DNA of 64,000 bases from the NCBI RefSeq assembly GCF_002211305.1, contig NZ_LOKW01000005.1:1-64000 (forward strand), given 5' to 3'. Of the stretch, positions 43,910 through 54,499 are shown piece after piece; the stretch's first letter is position 1; each line of letters opens with the position of its first letter. The position numbers and the translations under genes were made by a program. The notes below the pieces were generated by a model. It was not told where the DNA came from. It was given only the letters and a program-made list of their open reading frames with translations, and did no database searches. The DNA is from Rhizobium sp. R634 (GTDB taxonomy: Bacteria; Pseudomonadota; Alphaproteobacteria; Rhizobiales; Rhizobiaceae).

Positions 43910-45084
43910 TGTCCGGTCTCCGCATTTGCGGCTTCCGGCGGCGTGTCCTGCCGCTCCTGCGGCAGCTCGCTCATCTGAGGTGTGATCGTCGAGCCCGGCC
44001 TTGCGCGCATCAGGCCGTTGACGATGATCGTCTCGTTGCCGTCGAGGCCCTCGCGGATGACGCGATAGCCATAAAGCCGCGGTCCGGGCCGTACCGGCTT
44101 GGTCGTAACCTTGCCTTGCGCGTCAACGACATAGACGACGCGTTCATTCTGATCCGCGCCGATCGCCTCATCAGGAACGAGGATGGCCTTGTAGGTGTTG
44201 GAGGCTGCGACCTGCACGCGGCCGAACAGGCCCGGCTGCAGGACGAGATCGGGATTTGCAAGGCGGGCGCGGATGCGGATGGTGCCGCTCTCGTTGTCGA
44301 CCCGGTTCTCGGCGAAATCGAGTTTTCCCTTGAAGGGTTTGGCATTGGGATCGGAGATCGTGACGGAGACGTCCACTCCGCCGCCGCCCAGTTGGAGGTC
44401 CGTGCCCATCTTGCGCGCGGTGTCGGCGAAATTCAGCAGGCGGCGCTCGTCGACGTCGAAATAGAAATCGATCGGATCGAGGGAAACGATCGTGGTAAGC
44501 ACCGTCTGGTCGGCCTGCACGAGGTTGCCGGTCGAGATCAGTCGGCGGTCGATGCGGCCGCTGAGCGGCGCCTTGATTTCGGTATATTCGAGATCGAGCG
44601 CCGCGCGATCGGCGGCGGCCTGCGCGCCGCGGACATTGGCCTGGGCGGAATCGAATTCACGGCGGCGATCATCAAGCGTCTGGGCGGACTGACTGCCGCT
44701 CGAAGCAAGCGACTGGGCGCGCTTGTACTGAGCATCGGCGAAGACGAGGGTGGATTGCGACGCCTCGAGCGAGGCCTTTGCCTGGTTGAGCGCGGTTATG
44801 AACGGCCGCTGGTCGATGACGAAGAGCAGGTCGCCCTGCTTGACGAGGGCGCCGTCCTCGAAATGGACTTCCTGCAAATAGCCGCCGACGCGTGAGCGCA
44901 CGGAGACCTCGTCGACCGGCTGGAAACGGCCGATGAATTCGTCATTATCGACGACATCGCGCACCACAGGCTTTGCGACGGTGACGGGAGGAGGGGCGGA
45001 CGCTGCGCCTTGGGCCATTGCGGCCAGAGGCATGAACGTGGCGATGCAGCCGAGCATCAATATCCGTCGAAGCGCGTAAGTCAT
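43906..45084 (-). CDS. RND efflux periplasmic adaptor (AcrA-like)
   Basis: The 392-residue membrane-fusion protein has a signal peptide (about 1-25), lipoyl-like halves (VGGYLQEVHFEDGALVKQGD early and IKAPLSGRIDRRL later), a coiled-coil hairpin between them and a beta-barrel domain. There is no lipobox cysteine. It links the pump at 40724-43909 to an outer-membrane channel. No regulator is adjacent; 45085-45340 is the likely promoter region. Confidence 0.88.
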   Translation of the reverse strand: MTYALRRILMLGCIATFMPLAAMAQGAASAPPPVTVAKPVVRDVVDNDEFIGRFQPVDEVSVRSRVGGYLQEVHFEDGALVKQGDLLFVIDQRPFITALNQAKASLEASQSTLVFADAQYKRAQSLASSGSQSAQTLDDRRREFDSAQANVRGAQAAADRAALDLEYTEIKAPLSGRIDRRLISTGNLVQADQTVLTTIVSLDPIDFYFDVDERRLLNFADTARKMGTDLQLGGGGVDVSVTISDPNAKPFKGKLDFAENRVDNESGTIRIRARLANPDLVLQPGLFGRVQVAASNTYKAILVPDEAIGADQNERVVYVVDAQGKVTTKPVRPGPRLYGYRVIREGLDGNETIIVNGLMRARPGSTITPQMSELPQERQDTPPEAANAETGQ

Positions 45085-45340
45085 ACCGGTCCCTCCAATC
45101 TCGACGGCCGATCGACTGCCGCCGAACCTAAGATGAAGTGATGCTATTCATGCTGCTGTGAACGGAAGCCTGAGCTCCCGTGATTTCCCCCGGCGTCCGA
45201 TCGATGGAAGGGAAGGCCGGCACGCGATGCATAATGGAAAAGTCGTAACGCTGTGGAACGGGATATAAACGGCAGCGGCGAAAAATAGCAAATGCCAATT
45301 ATGTCAAATTCCTGATTCCACGAAAACGTCATGGAGTACA

Positions 45341-46882
45341 TCAGCTCTCGACGATCTCGTCGCGGCCGGGCGGCAGGACGGCGAGTTCGGCCCAGTCGAG
45401 CTCCTGCTCCAGCGTGTGGAAGACATCGTCGTCGATCTCGCCGGCGCGGCGCATCGCCGCCAGTTTTCGGCGTTTGGCGATGATGACGTTGCGGCGCTGT
45501 TTGTCGAGCCTGCTGACCTCGCGCGGGTGTTTTCCGTCGGCGGCGATCTCGCGCTCGGAGGTGTAGACGTCGCGCAGAATTCGGGTGGATTTGTCCTCGC
45601 CTTCTAGCTCGGCAAGCGCTGCATCGATGAGCGCGATGCGGGCTTTGGTGAGATCGCGGTCCAAGGATGTGTCCGGATCGAATTTCAGGAAGCGGATCAG
45701 CGGCCCGAGCGTCAGCCCCTGGACGATCAGTGTGCCGAGGACGACGGCAAGGGCGCTGAGCAGGATGATATCGCGGTCGTGGAAATCGATCGGCAGGGCG
45801 AGCGCGGTCGCCAGCGTCACGAGGCCGCGCATGCCGCACCATCCGGCCAGCAGGCTCGTCGCAAAGGTGGGAACGGCCTGTTTCGTTCGCCCGCGCACGG
45901 CGAGATAAGTGATCGCGCGATTATAAAGAAGCACCCAGATCAGGCGGACGACGATGACGGTGACGAAGACTGCCGTGGCCAGGGTGATTGCGAAGTCGAG
46001 GCGGCCGGGATCGATATCAACGACGATTTGGCGAACCTGCAGGCCCATCAGCAGGAAGGCGAGCACGTTGACCAAGAAGACCGCGGCTTCCCAAACCGAA
46101 TAGGAATGGATGCGGTGGCGGGCCGACTGCCGCTCAGGCATGTAGCGGGCGATCACCATCGCATAGACGACGATCGTCAAAATCGCTGAGAGGTGCAGCC
46201 GCTCGGCGATGATCCATGCGCCAAACGTGGCGACGAATTCGAGCAGGGTGCCGCCGAGCGTGCCGGCCAGTTTGACGCCGACGACCATGTAGAGGCGGCC
46301 GAGGAGATAGCCGAGGAGGATACCTCCCGGCACCGCAAGCGCCAGCTGCGCCAGGGCGCCGCTGAAGAAGGCCGGGCTCGAGGCGGCGGCCACCGCGGCG
46401 CTGAAGATGAGGAGCGCGACCGCGTCGTTCAAAAGGCTCTCGCCTTTCAGAACCACGTAGGTTTGGCGCGGCAGGTCGAAGCGGTCGAGCATGGCAGTCG
46501 CCGCTGCCGCATCGGGTGGCGCGACGATGGCGCCGAGGGCCAGGGCTGCGGCAAGCGGCAGGCCAGCCGTCGTCATGGCGACGGCGGCGACCGCGACGGC
46601 CGTCAGGATGACGGCGATGGCGGCGAGCGAGAAGAGCGGCAGCCAGTTGCGCCTCAATGTCCGCGGCGGCAGGTCATAGGCGGCGTCAAAGAGCACAGGC
46701 GCGATCAGCAGCGCGAGCGCCAGCTGCGGATCGATGGCGACCTCGGGAGCCCAGGGCACGGCGGCGACAATGATGCCGGCGATCGCCAGCATCGTGGGAT
46801 AAGGGATGCGGAATTTCCGGGAGAATTGCAGGAAGACGATCGCTACCAGAAGCAATGTCAGCATGCTTTCGAAGAACGCCAT
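45341..46882 (-). CDS. CPA1-family Na+/H+ antiporter
   Basis: The 513-residue protein has about twelve membrane helices and CPA1 motifs: APPDAAAATAML and GESLLNDAVALL carry the ion-binding acidic residues, with a conserved RGLVTLATALALP late. A charged cytosolic tail of about 110 residues follows. It exchanges Na+ or K+ for protons across the inner membrane. AGGAGG precedes the start at 46882. It is divergent from the marR gene. Confidence 0.85.
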   Translation of the reverse strand: MAFFESMLTLLLVAIVFLQFSRKFRIPYPTMLAIAGIIVAAVPWAPEVAIDPQLALALLIAPVLFDAAYDLPPRTLRRNWLPLFSLAAIAVILTAVAVAAVAMTTAGLPLAAALALGAIVAPPDAAAATAMLDRFDLPRQTYVVLKGESLLNDAVALLIFSAAVAAASSPAFFSGALAQLALAVPGGILLGYLLGRLYMVVGVKLAGTLGGTLLEFVATFGAWIIAERLHLSAILTIVVYAMVIARYMPERQSARHRIHSYSVWEAAVFLVNVLAFLLMGLQVRQIVVDIDPGRLDFAITLATAVFVTVIVVRLIWVLLYNRAITYLAVRGRTKQAVPTFATSLLAGWCGMRGLVTLATALALPIDFHDRDIILLSALAVVLGTLIVQGLTLGPLIRFLKFDPDTSLDRDLTKARIALIDAALAELEGEDKSTRILRDVYTSEREIAADGKHPREVSRLDKQRRNVIIAKRRKLAAMRRAGEIDDDVFHTLEQELDWAELAVLPPGRDEIVES

Positions 46883-47063
46883 CGAGCCCTCCTGCGCGCC
46901 TCCGGCCGAGGCGATCTCCCTCGGAAATTAGGGCCGAAGCCGGCCCGCGGCCACCGTATGAGCCAGCTCTTTCGCGGCGGCTGCGGCATTTTGGCCGCAG
47001 CAGCGGAATCTGCCGCCAGCGCTCTTGTGCAGTGCACGCGGCGGGAATATATCTACCGATATC

Positions 47064-47077
47064 ATAAGTATGCTTAT
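47064..47077. promoter_or_regulatory. Dyad upstream of marR (candidate operator)
   Basis: ATAAG (47064-47068) and CTTAT (47073-47077) flank TATG, giving a compact AT-rich dyad 22 bases before the marR start. MarR proteins usually bind such dyads over their own promoter, so this may control marR-emrAB. Confidence 0.4.
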
Positions 47078-47098
47078 AAATAGCCGGCAAAGGTCCAC

Positions 47099-47563
47099 AT
47101 GAACGCCACGCCCACACTCGGTTTCCTTCTCCACGATGTCGCACGGCTGCTGCGCAAGCGGTTCGAGCAACGCGCGAAGTGCCTCGGGCTAACGCGGTCG
47201 CAATGGCAGACGCTTGCCTACCTCTCGAACAATGAGGGCATCCATCAGAGCGGTTTGGCCGAAATCCTCGAAATCGAGCCGATCACGCTGGTGCGCATCC
47301 TCGACAAGCTCGCCGAACGCGGGCTGATCGAGCGCCGCCAGCACCCGACCGACCGGCGCGTCTGGCTGCTCTACATGCGCGAGGAGGCGCATCCGCTGCT
47401 CGCCGAAATGCGCGAGCTCGGCGATGTGACCCGAGCCGAGGCGCTGGACGGTGTTTCCGCCGAGCAGCGCGAGCAGCTCTACCAGATCCTATCCGCAATG
47501 AAGACGAACCTCGTGCAGGCTTGCCGAACACCGGTTGAAGAGAATGAGATGAATGATGGCTGA
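47099..47563 (+). CDS. MarR-family transcription regulator
   Basis: The 154-residue winged-helix protein carries the recognition region QSGLAEILEIEPITLVRILDKLAERGLIER and wing RHPTDRRVW typical of MarR/EmrR. It most likely represses the downstream emrAB-type pump until an inducing drug or phenolic compound binds. Its stop lies inside the start of emrA (11-base overlap). Confidence 0.85.
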   Translation: MNATPTLGFLLHDVARLLRKRFEQRAKCLGLTRSQWQTLAYLSNNEGIHQSGLAEILEIEPITLVRILDKLAERGLIERRQHPTDRRVWLLYMREEAHPLLAEMRELGDVTRAEALDGVSAEQREQLYQILSAMKTNLVQACRTPVEENEMNDG

Positions 47564-48776
47564 TCAACCCAACCTCCGCGTCGTTGCCGACGCCAATGCC
47601 AAGACATCTGAAGAAATCCAAATCAAACAGCAGGAAACGGTAGCCGAAGCGCCTTCATCCAATTCAGCGCCGGCTGCCGCCGTGGCTGCGCCTGGCGGCA
47701 ACAAGGTCCGCCGCCGGCGCAGTCTCACGCGCCCCGTTCTTTTCGCCCTGCTGCCGGTGGCGCTCGTCGTCGGCGGTTATTATTACGTCAATGGCGGCCA
47801 GGTGATGTCGACCGACAACGCCTATATCCAGGCGGATATGGTCGGGGTCACCACCGACGTGTCGGGCATTGTCGATCAGATCAATGTGCATGAGAACGAG
47901 GCTGTTAAGGCGGGGCAGGTGCTCTTCAGCCTGAAATCGGATTCTTTCAAGATCGCGCTCGACGGCGCCAAGGCGCAGCTCGGCGCGCAGCGCAACCAGA
48001 TCATGAACCTCAAGGCGAGCTATCAGCAGTCGCTCGCCGAGATCACCCAGGCTGAGGCCGATCTGCCCTATTACCAGGATCAGTTCGACCGGCAGCAGAG
48101 CCTCGTCAACAATGGCAGCGCGACACAGTCCGCTTATGACGAGGCCAAGCACAATCTGGAGGCCGCCCGGCAGAAGGTTGCCGTCGCCAAGGCGGAAGCC
48201 GCAACGACGCTCGCCCAGCTCGGCGGCTCGGCCGACCAGCCGGTCGAGGAAAATCCGCTCTATCTGCAGGCGAAGTCACAGGTCGACAATGCGCAACGAG
48301 AGCTTGACCATAGCGTCGTCAAGGCGCCGTTCGACGGCATCGTCACCAATGTCAACGCTTTGCAGGTGGGCTCCTACCTGCAGGCCTCGCAGCAGGCTTT
48401 CTCGCTCGTCGCCACCAACCATCTGTGGATCGCCGCCAGCCCGAAGGAAACCGAGCTGACCTACGTCAAACCAGGCCAGACGGCGGAGATCTATGTCGAC
48501 ACCTATCCCGGCGTGACGTGGAAGGGCAAGATCGAGAGCATCAGCCCGGCTTCCGGCTCCAGCTTCTCGCTGCTGCCGGCGCAGAACACCACCGGCAACT
48601 GGGTGAAGGTCGTGCAGCGCATCCCGATGCGCGTCAGCATCGAGGATACCGACGGCAGGCCGCCGCTTCGCGTCGGCATGAGCACGGTGGTCGATGTCGA
48701 AACCGGCCATGCCCGCGGCCTGCCTGACTTCGTCAACACGCTTCTGGGCCGGTCTCAGGGCAAGGACCATGAGTAA
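47553..48776 (+). CDS. emrA: EmrA-like multidrug efflux adaptor
   Basis: The 407-residue protein has a cytosolic N-terminal tail (about 60 residues), one membrane helix (around 63-78) and the HlyD fold with VMSTDNAYIQADMVGVTTDVSG and a long coiled-coil hairpin. This is the EmrA pattern. It joins an MFS pump to an outer-membrane channel. It is coupled to marR upstream and to the MFS gene downstream (ATGAGTAA overlap). Confidence 0.87.
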   Translation: MMADQPNLRVVADANAKTSEEIQIKQQETVAEAPSSNSAPAAAVAAPGGNKVRRRRSLTRPVLFALLPVALVVGGYYYVNGGQVMSTDNAYIQADMVGVTTDVSGIVDQINVHENEAVKAGQVLFSLKSDSFKIALDGAKAQLGAQRNQIMNLKASYQQSLAEITQAEADLPYYQDQFDRQQSLVNNGSATQSAYDEAKHNLEAARQKVAVAKAEAATTLAQLGGSADQPVEENPLYLQAKSQVDNAQRELDHSVVKAPFDGIVTNVNALQVGSYLQASQQAFSLVATNHLWIAASPKETELTYVKPGQTAEIYVDTYPGVTWKGKIESISPASGSSFSLLPAQNTTGNWVKVVQRIPMRVSIEDTDGRPPLRVGMSTVVDVETGHARGLPDFVNTLLGRSQGKDHE

Positions 48777-50310
48777 CGCTTCCGCATCTCCGGCAACCCC
48801 TGTTGCCAATCGCGGCGCGATCACCGCCTGCGTCATTCTCGCTGTCATCATGCAGGCGCTGGACACGACGATCGCCAACGTGGCGCTGCCCTATATCCAG
48901 GGCAGCGTGTCGGCCTCCGCCGACCAGATCAACTGGGTGCTGACCTCCTACATCGTCGCGGCGGCGATCATGACGCCGCCCTCCGGTTTCCTCGCCGCCA
49001 AGTTCGGCCGCAAGCGGGTGCTGCTCGTCGCCATTGCGGGCTTCGTCGGCGCTTCGGTGCTCTGCGGGCTTGCGCAGTCGCTGAACCAGATCGTCGCCTT
49101 CCGCCTGTTGCAAGGCCTGTTCGGCGCATCGCTGGTCCCGCTTTCCCAGGGCATCCTCCTCGACATCTATACGGTCGAGGAGCGCGGCTCGGCCATGGCC
49201 CTCTTCGGCGTCTCGGTCATGGTCGGGCCGGTCCTCGGGCCCGTCATCGGCGGCTGGCTGACCGACAATATCAGTTGGCGCTGGGTGTTCTACATCAACG
49301 TGCCGATCGGCGCGCTCGCCTTCGCCGGCATCGTCATCTTCGTCTCGGAAACGAAGAGAGATGCGCTCGCCAAGCTCGACTGGTTCGGTTTCGGCATGAT
49401 GAGCCTGTTCATCGCCTCGCTCCAGCTCTTCCTGGACAGGGGCGAGCAGCTCGACTGGTTCTCATCAGGCGAGATCATGCTCGAAGCGATCATCTGCGCC
49501 GCCGCCTTCTATCTGCTTCTGGTGCACACGCTGACGGCGGAGAAATCCTTCGTTAATCCGAAGCTGTTTCTCGACCAGAATTTTTCGATCAGCATGATCT
49601 TCATCTTCGTGATCGGCATCACCTATCTCGCCTCGCTGGCGCTGATGACGCCCTATCTGCAGACGCTGATGGGCTATCCGGTCATCACCGCCGGTATCGT
49701 CATGGGTCCGCGCGGCCTCGGCACCATGCTGTGCATGTTCATCGTCGGGCGGCTGATCGGCAAGGTCGATACGCGCTGGCTGCTGGTGCTGGGGCTCGGG
49801 CTTACCGCCTGGGCGATGTACGACATGACCGGCTGGACGCCCGACGTCTCGCAATGGACGATCATCTCGGTCGGCTTCATCCAGGGCGCCGGCCTCGGCT
49901 TCCTCTTCGTGCCGCTGACGACGATCGCCTTCGCCACGCTTCCCGCCCATATGCGCGGCGACGGTACCGGTCTCTACAACCTGTCGCGCAATATCGGCTC
50001 GTCGGTCGGTATCTCTATCGTTTCGGCGCTGATCGTCGAAAATACGCAGAGCAATCACGAATCGATCGCCGCCTATGTGACGCCGTTCAACCACGCCTTC
50101 AACGCGGTGGCAGCGCAGGGGCTCAGTCCCGTGACGGCGGCCGGACGCGCCTCGCTCAACGAGATCATCACGCTGCAATCGACGATCATCGCCTATATGG
50201 ACGATTTCAAGTTGTTGATGCTGATGTCGCTCGCGGTCATCCCGCTGGCGCTGTTGCTGCGCAAGCCGAAGGCGGCGCCTGCCGTCGATCATAGCGCCGT
50301 CATGGAATAG
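48769..50310 (+). CDS. emrB: EmrB-like MFS drug/H+ antiporter (DHA2)
   Basis: The 513-residue protein has fourteen membrane helices and DHA2 motifs: LDTTIANVALPYIQG in helix 1, LAAKFGRKRVLL in the first loop, and GPVLGPVIGGWLTD (motif C) in helix 5. It exports lipophilic drugs with EmrA. The ATG at 48769 overlaps the emrA stop, so the pair is translated together. Confidence 0.9.
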   Translation: MSNASASPATPVANRGAITACVILAVIMQALDTTIANVALPYIQGSVSASADQINWVLTSYIVAAAIMTPPSGFLAAKFGRKRVLLVAIAGFVGASVLCGLAQSLNQIVAFRLLQGLFGASLVPLSQGILLDIYTVEERGSAMALFGVSVMVGPVLGPVIGGWLTDNISWRWVFYINVPIGALAFAGIVIFVSETKRDALAKLDWFGFGMMSLFIASLQLFLDRGEQLDWFSSGEIMLEAIICAAAFYLLLVHTLTAEKSFVNPKLFLDQNFSISMIFIFVIGITYLASLALMTPYLQTLMGYPVITAGIVMGPRGLGTMLCMFIVGRLIGKVDTRWLLVLGLGLTAWAMYDMTGWTPDVSQWTIISVGFIQGAGLGFLFVPLTTIAFATLPAHMRGDGTGLYNLSRNIGSSVGISIVSALIVENTQSNHESIAAYVTPFNHAFNAVAAQGLSPVTAAGRASLNEIITLQSTIIAYMDDFKLLMLMSLAVIPLALLLRKPKAAPAVDHSAVME

Positions 50311-50367
50311 GGCGAAGTTGCACGCAATTCCGGACGCAAAACCGTTGCACACTTTTGCTGGAATTGC

Positions 50368-50985
50368 TTAGCGAAACGGCTTGCTGAGATAACGCGATCC
50401 CTGAATGCCGAAGCGCCAGGGTGCTTCGGCATTTTTCGTGATGCCGATGCGCTTTCCCGAAACGACAGGCACCGGCGCGGACGGTGTCAGCGCATAGGGC
50501 GGGCGGTCGAGCAGCCTGTCGTTGATGTCGATATCGATGCCGAGCGCCTGGCAGAGCTTGCCGGGACCGCTGCAGAGCGCCCTCAGCATGTCGGTGCCCC
50601 GGCGCTCCATCATGGCGGGGATCCCTATCTCCGGCTCAAGGGCCCGGATCAGCACGGCTGAACCCGGATGACAGACGAAATTCAGGCACCAGTACATACC
50701 GTAGATGCGATAGATGTAGACATTGCCCGGCCTGCCGAACATGGCGCCGTTGCGCCTGGTAGGCCCGCGAAAACTGTGCGAGGCCTCGTCATCGGGGAAA
50801 TAGGCTTCCGTCTCGGTGATGCGGCCGCCGGCGCCGTTGACGGTCAGGTGGCAGCCGAGCAAATCGCGGGCGACAGCGATCGCGTCTCTTTCGAAAAACG
50901 CCCTGAGGCTTTCGCCGGCAAGCGCGCCGGCGCCGATCGCGCTTTTTGTCATTCCACCATCGGTCATGGCCGAGGCAGATAACAT
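50368..50985 (-). CDS. 3-Methyladenine DNA glycosylase (AAG/MPG family)
   Basis: The 205-residue protein is of the MPG fold: RITETEAYF holds the catalytic Glu, and YIYRIYGMYWCLNFVC and GPGKLCQALGI line the DNA-binding pocket. It removes alkylated purines in base-excision repair. Several in-frame ATGs occur (50985, 50967, 50952) and none has a strong ribosome site, so the exact start is uncertain. It stands alone. Confidence 0.85.
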   Translation of the reverse strand: MLSASAMTDGGMTKSAIGAGALAGESLRAFFERDAIAVARDLLGCHLTVNGAGGRITETEAYFPDDEASHSFRGPTRRNGAMFGRPGNVYIYRIYGMYWCLNFVCHPGSAVLIRALEPEIGIPAMMERRGTDMLRALCSGPGKLCQALGIDIDINDRLLDRPPYALTPSAPVPVVSGKRIGITKNAEAPWRFGIQGSRYLSKPFR

Positions 50986-51033
50986 CCGGCGCGCCTGACG
51001 TCATCCCTAAACCTTCTGACGGGCAGGCAGGTT

Positions 51034-51399
<366 letters not shown>

Positions 51400-51414
51400 T
51401 TAGCAAGGCTCGAT

Positions 51415-52323
51415 TTACTGAAGCGCGTTTTCGGAATTTTGTCGAGCGAAGACCTTCACCAGCCAGTCGATGAAGACGCGCACGCGCGGCGAAAGCTGTC
51501 GGTTGCGGGGATAGAGCAGCGAGACCGGGGTCGGCGTCAGGGGGAAATCCTCCAGCACATGGATCAGCGTTCCCTCGGCGAGATCTTTTTCGGCGTGGTA
51601 GCGCGGGATCTGGATCAGGCCGAGGCCCAGCCTCGCCGCCGAAACATAGCTTTCGGCGGCATTGACGGCGACGGCTGCGGGGATGATGATTTCACGCACG
51701 GTGCCTTCGACGATGAATTCGAGCGGCAGCAGACTGCCGGTGGCGCTGGAACGGAAACCGACCATGCGATGGCCGGCCAGCCGATCCGGATGCTGCGGCA
51801 GCCCATGGGCGGCGATATAGGCGGGAGAGGCAAGCGTAATCTCATCCACCATCGCGACGCGGCGGGCGGCCATGTCGCTATCCGAAGGCGTGCCGACGCG
51901 CAGCACGCAATCGATGCCTTCGCGCACCAGATCGACCAGCCGGTCGCCCTCGCTCATGTAAAATTCGATATCGGGATAGGTTTGGAGAAAGGACGGCAGG
52001 CTCGGCAGCACGAAATGGCGGGCGAGCGTGCCGTGCACGTCGACGCGCAGCAGGCCCTTCGGTTTGGCGCCGGCGAAAGCGCCTTCCGCATCCTCGATGT
52101 CGGCGAGGATCGACAGGCAGCGCTGATAATAGGCCTCGCCATCGAGCGTCGGGCTGACATGCCGCGTCGTGCGTTGGAGCAGCCGAACGCCAAGGCGGGC
52201 TTCGAGCTGCTTCACCGCATCGGTGACGGTCGAGCGCGGCAGGCCGCTGTCTTGCGCGGCGTGAGTGAAGCTGCGCCTTTCCACGACGCGGCAGAAGACA
52301 CGCATGGCGTCGAACCTGTCCAT
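51415..52323 (-). CDS. LysR-family transcription regulator
   Basis: The 302-residue protein has an N-terminal winged helix (MDRFDAMRVFCRVVERRSF, then SGLPRSTVTDAVKQLEARLG) and a periplasmic-binding-like effector domain. It is divergent from the SDR gene at 52443-53186 across 119 bases, the classic arrangement for LysR control of a neighbouring oxidoreductase. The ligand is unknown. The start at 52323 lacks a clear ribosome site but matches the family N-terminus. Confidence 0.85.
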   Translation of the reverse strand: MDRFDAMRVFCRVVERRSFTHAAQDSGLPRSTVTDAVKQLEARLGVRLLQRTTRHVSPTLDGEAYYQRCLSILADIEDAEGAFAGAKPKGLLRVDVHGTLARHFVLPSLPSFLQTYPDIEFYMSEGDRLVDLVREGIDCVLRVGTPSDSDMAARRVAMVDEITLASPAYIAAHGLPQHPDRLAGHRMVGFRSSATGSLLPLEFIVEGTVREIIIPAAVAVNAAESYVSAARLGLGLIQIPRYHAEKDLAEGTLIHVLEDFPLTPTPVSLLYPRNRQLSPRVRVFIDWLVKVFARQNSENALQ

Positions 52324-52442
52324 GTATTTTGTTCGCCATTCCCGGATAGTGATGCCAAATAATGCCCGATTATCCGTCACAAGAAAAGGCGCATCTTCTC
52401 CTCATCGAAAACGCGCTGAGGCGCACATGAAGGAGAAGAACA

Positions 52443-53186
52443 ATGGCTTCGAACGACAATCGCAAGGTCGCACTGGTCACGGGCGCTTCCCGCGGCATCG
52501 GTGCCGAGGTCGCCAAACGTCTTGCCAAGGACGGTTTCACCGTCGTCATCAACTATTCCGGCAATGCCGCGCCGGCCGAAGAACTGGCCCGGGAGATCGA
52601 GCAGGCCGGTGGCGAGGCGCTGACGGCGAAGGCTGATGTCAGCGAGGCGCAAGCCGTCCGCCGCATGTTCGACGCCGCGGAAGCCGCTTTCGGCGGCATC
52701 GATGTGCTCGTCAACAATGCTGGCATCATGATGCTCTCCCCGCTCGCCGAGGCGGACGACGAAAATTTCGACCGCCAGATCGGCGTCAATCTCAAGGGCA
52801 CCTTCAATACGCTGCGGGAAGCCGCTAAGCGCCTGCGCGACGGCGGCCGGATCATCAATTTCTCGACCTCGGTCGTCGGGCTGAAGCTCGAAACCTATGG
52901 CGTCTACGCCGCCACCAAGGCCGCCGTCGAGACGCTGACGGCGATCATGGCCAAGGAGATGCGCGGCCGCGACATCACCGTCAACGCCATCGCTCCAGGC
53001 CCCGTGGCCACCGAGCTTTTCCTTAACGGCAAGTCGGAGGACCTCATCGCCCGCATGGCGAAGATGAACCCGCTGGAGCGCCTTGGCACGCCTGAAGACA
53101 TCGCGTCCGCAGTCGCTTTCCTCGCCGGTCCCGACGGTGGCTGGATCAACGGTCAGACGCTGCGTGCCAATGGCGGGATGATCTAA
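52443..53186 (+). CDS. Short-chain dehydrogenase/reductase
   Basis: The 247-residue classical SDR has TGASRGIG (13-20), NNAG (91-94), Ser141 or Ser143 and Tyr155-x3-Lys159 (YAATK). It resembles 3-oxoacyl-ACP-reductase-like enzymes that reduce small carbonyls. An AAGGAGAAGAAC ribosome site precedes the start. It is probably regulated by the divergent LysR protein. Confidence 0.83.
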   Translation: MASNDNRKVALVTGASRGIGAEVAKRLAKDGFTVVINYSGNAAPAEELAREIEQAGGEALTAKADVSEAQAVRRMFDAAEAAFGGIDVLVNNAGIMMLSPLAEADDENFDRQIGVNLKGTFNTLREAAKRLRDGGRIINFSTSVVGLKLETYGVYAATKAAVETLTAIMAKEMRGRDITVNAIAPGPVATELFLNGKSEDLIARMAKMNPLERLGTPEDIASAVAFLAGPDGGWINGQTLRANGGMI

Positions 53187-53423
53187 CGAAGGCACCGTCA
53201 TCGCAAATATGTGAACGGAACTCGCGGCCTTGCCCTCTTACAATCTTTCGGAGAGTGCCTATAACTAATTTATCGCGAATGAGTGGAGTCCCTTCCGCTC
53301 TCTTGCGAACCTCCAGCGCCTGCCGCACCCTCCCTACGGTGCGACAGGCACGATGTTCAAAGAATTGCGGCCCGTCGAAGGTTTCCCCTGCCTTCCGGGC
53401 CGTGTCTGTTTTGATTGTGACGC

Positions 53424-54335
53424 TCAGAGGTCGTTCAGCTTCGCCTCGACCAGCAGTTTCACCAGCCAATCGACGAAGACGCGGACCTTGTTGCTGAGGT
53501 GGCGGTTCGGCGGATAGACCACGTAGAGCGGGATCGCATCGCGGCGCCATTCCGGCAGCACGCGCAAAAGTTCGCCCCGTGCCATCGGCTCGCGCGCCAT
53601 GAAGGTCGGTATCTGGGCAACGCCGAGCCCCGTCAGCGCCGCCGTCAGATAGGTGCGGCTGTCGTTGACCGAAGCGATGTAGCGCGGCGTGGTCTCGACC
53701 ACTTCATTGCCCTTGCGGAATTCGAAGGGCAGCGTCCGGTTGTTCTGGGCGCGGAAATAATTGACGGAGTAGTGCGTCGCCTCCAGATCCTCCGGCCGCT
53801 CGGGCATGCCGAATTTCTGGATATAAAGCGGCGCTGCGCAGGTGATCATTTCCATCTCCGAAACCCGCCGCGCGATCAGCGATTGATCGGTCGGTGTGCC
53901 GGCCCGCAACGCGCAGTCGACGTTTTCCGCGAGATAATCGACGGTGCGGTCGCTGACGCCGACATCCAGGCGGATATCGGGATAGCGCTGATAGAAATCG
54001 CACAATGCCGGAACGACAATCGCATCGGCGAAGGCGCCGCTCATTTCGACGCGCAACCGTCCGCTCGGCAGGCTCTGTGAGTTGGAGAGGCTGCCGTCGA
54101 GTTCCTCCAGCTCGGAGATGATCTGGGCGGCACGTTCATAGTAAAGTGCACCGTCCGTGGTCACCATGACCCGGCGGGTGGTGCGGTTCAGAAGCTTGGT
54201 GCGCAGATGCGCTTCCAGGCCTTGGATGAGATTGGTCACCGTCGCCTTGGGCATGGCGAGCATGTCGGCGGCGCGGGTGAAATTGCCCGTCTCCACCACG
54301 CGAATGAAGACGCGCATTGCCGAAAGCTGATCCAT
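53424..54335 (-). CDS. LysR-family transcription regulator
   Basis: The 303-residue protein has the same organisation as the LysR at 51415-52323 (MDQLSAMRVFIRVVETGNF, AMPKATVTNLIQGLEAHL) and a matching C-terminal VRVFVDWLVKLL, so the two are related. It is divergent from the hydrolase-like/RND operon across 164 bases and is the likely regulator of that operon. The gap 53187-53423 between the SDR and this gene holds no feature I can support. Confidence 0.85.
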   Translation of the reverse strand: MDQLSAMRVFIRVVETGNFTRAADMLAMPKATVTNLIQGLEAHLRTKLLNRTTRRVMVTTDGALYYERAAQIISELEELDGSLSNSQSLPSGRLRVEMSGAFADAIVVPALCDFYQRYPDIRLDVGVSDRTVDYLAENVDCALRAGTPTDQSLIARRVSEMEMITCAAPLYIQKFGMPERPEDLEATHYSVNYFRAQNNRTLPFEFRKGNEVVETTPRYIASVNDSRTYLTAALTGLGVAQIPTFMAREPMARGELLRVLPEWRRDAIPLYVVYPPNRHLSNKVRVFVDWLVKLLVEAKLNDL

Positions 54336-54499
54336 CGGTTTCAAGTCCGCAGTTTGCGTTGCACCATTATTCGAGAATTGGAACAGTGTAATCGCGATAT
54401 CGCTTCTTATTCCCTGTTCTGAATAACAATATCTTTTTTGTGCAAAATGCAAGCGGCAGGCGTTGTCCGCTTGTGACTGCCCGCAAAAGAGATCGACCG

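Noticed and set aside
42398..43978. Long open frame antisense to the first RND pump
   Set aside because: Low-complexity His/Asp/Arg-rich product with no recognisable domain; the opposite strand is a full-length RND protein.
53146..53550. Open frame bridging the SDR and LysR genes on the minus strand
   Set aside because: Overlaps two confident genes at both ends, has no ribosome site and no motif.
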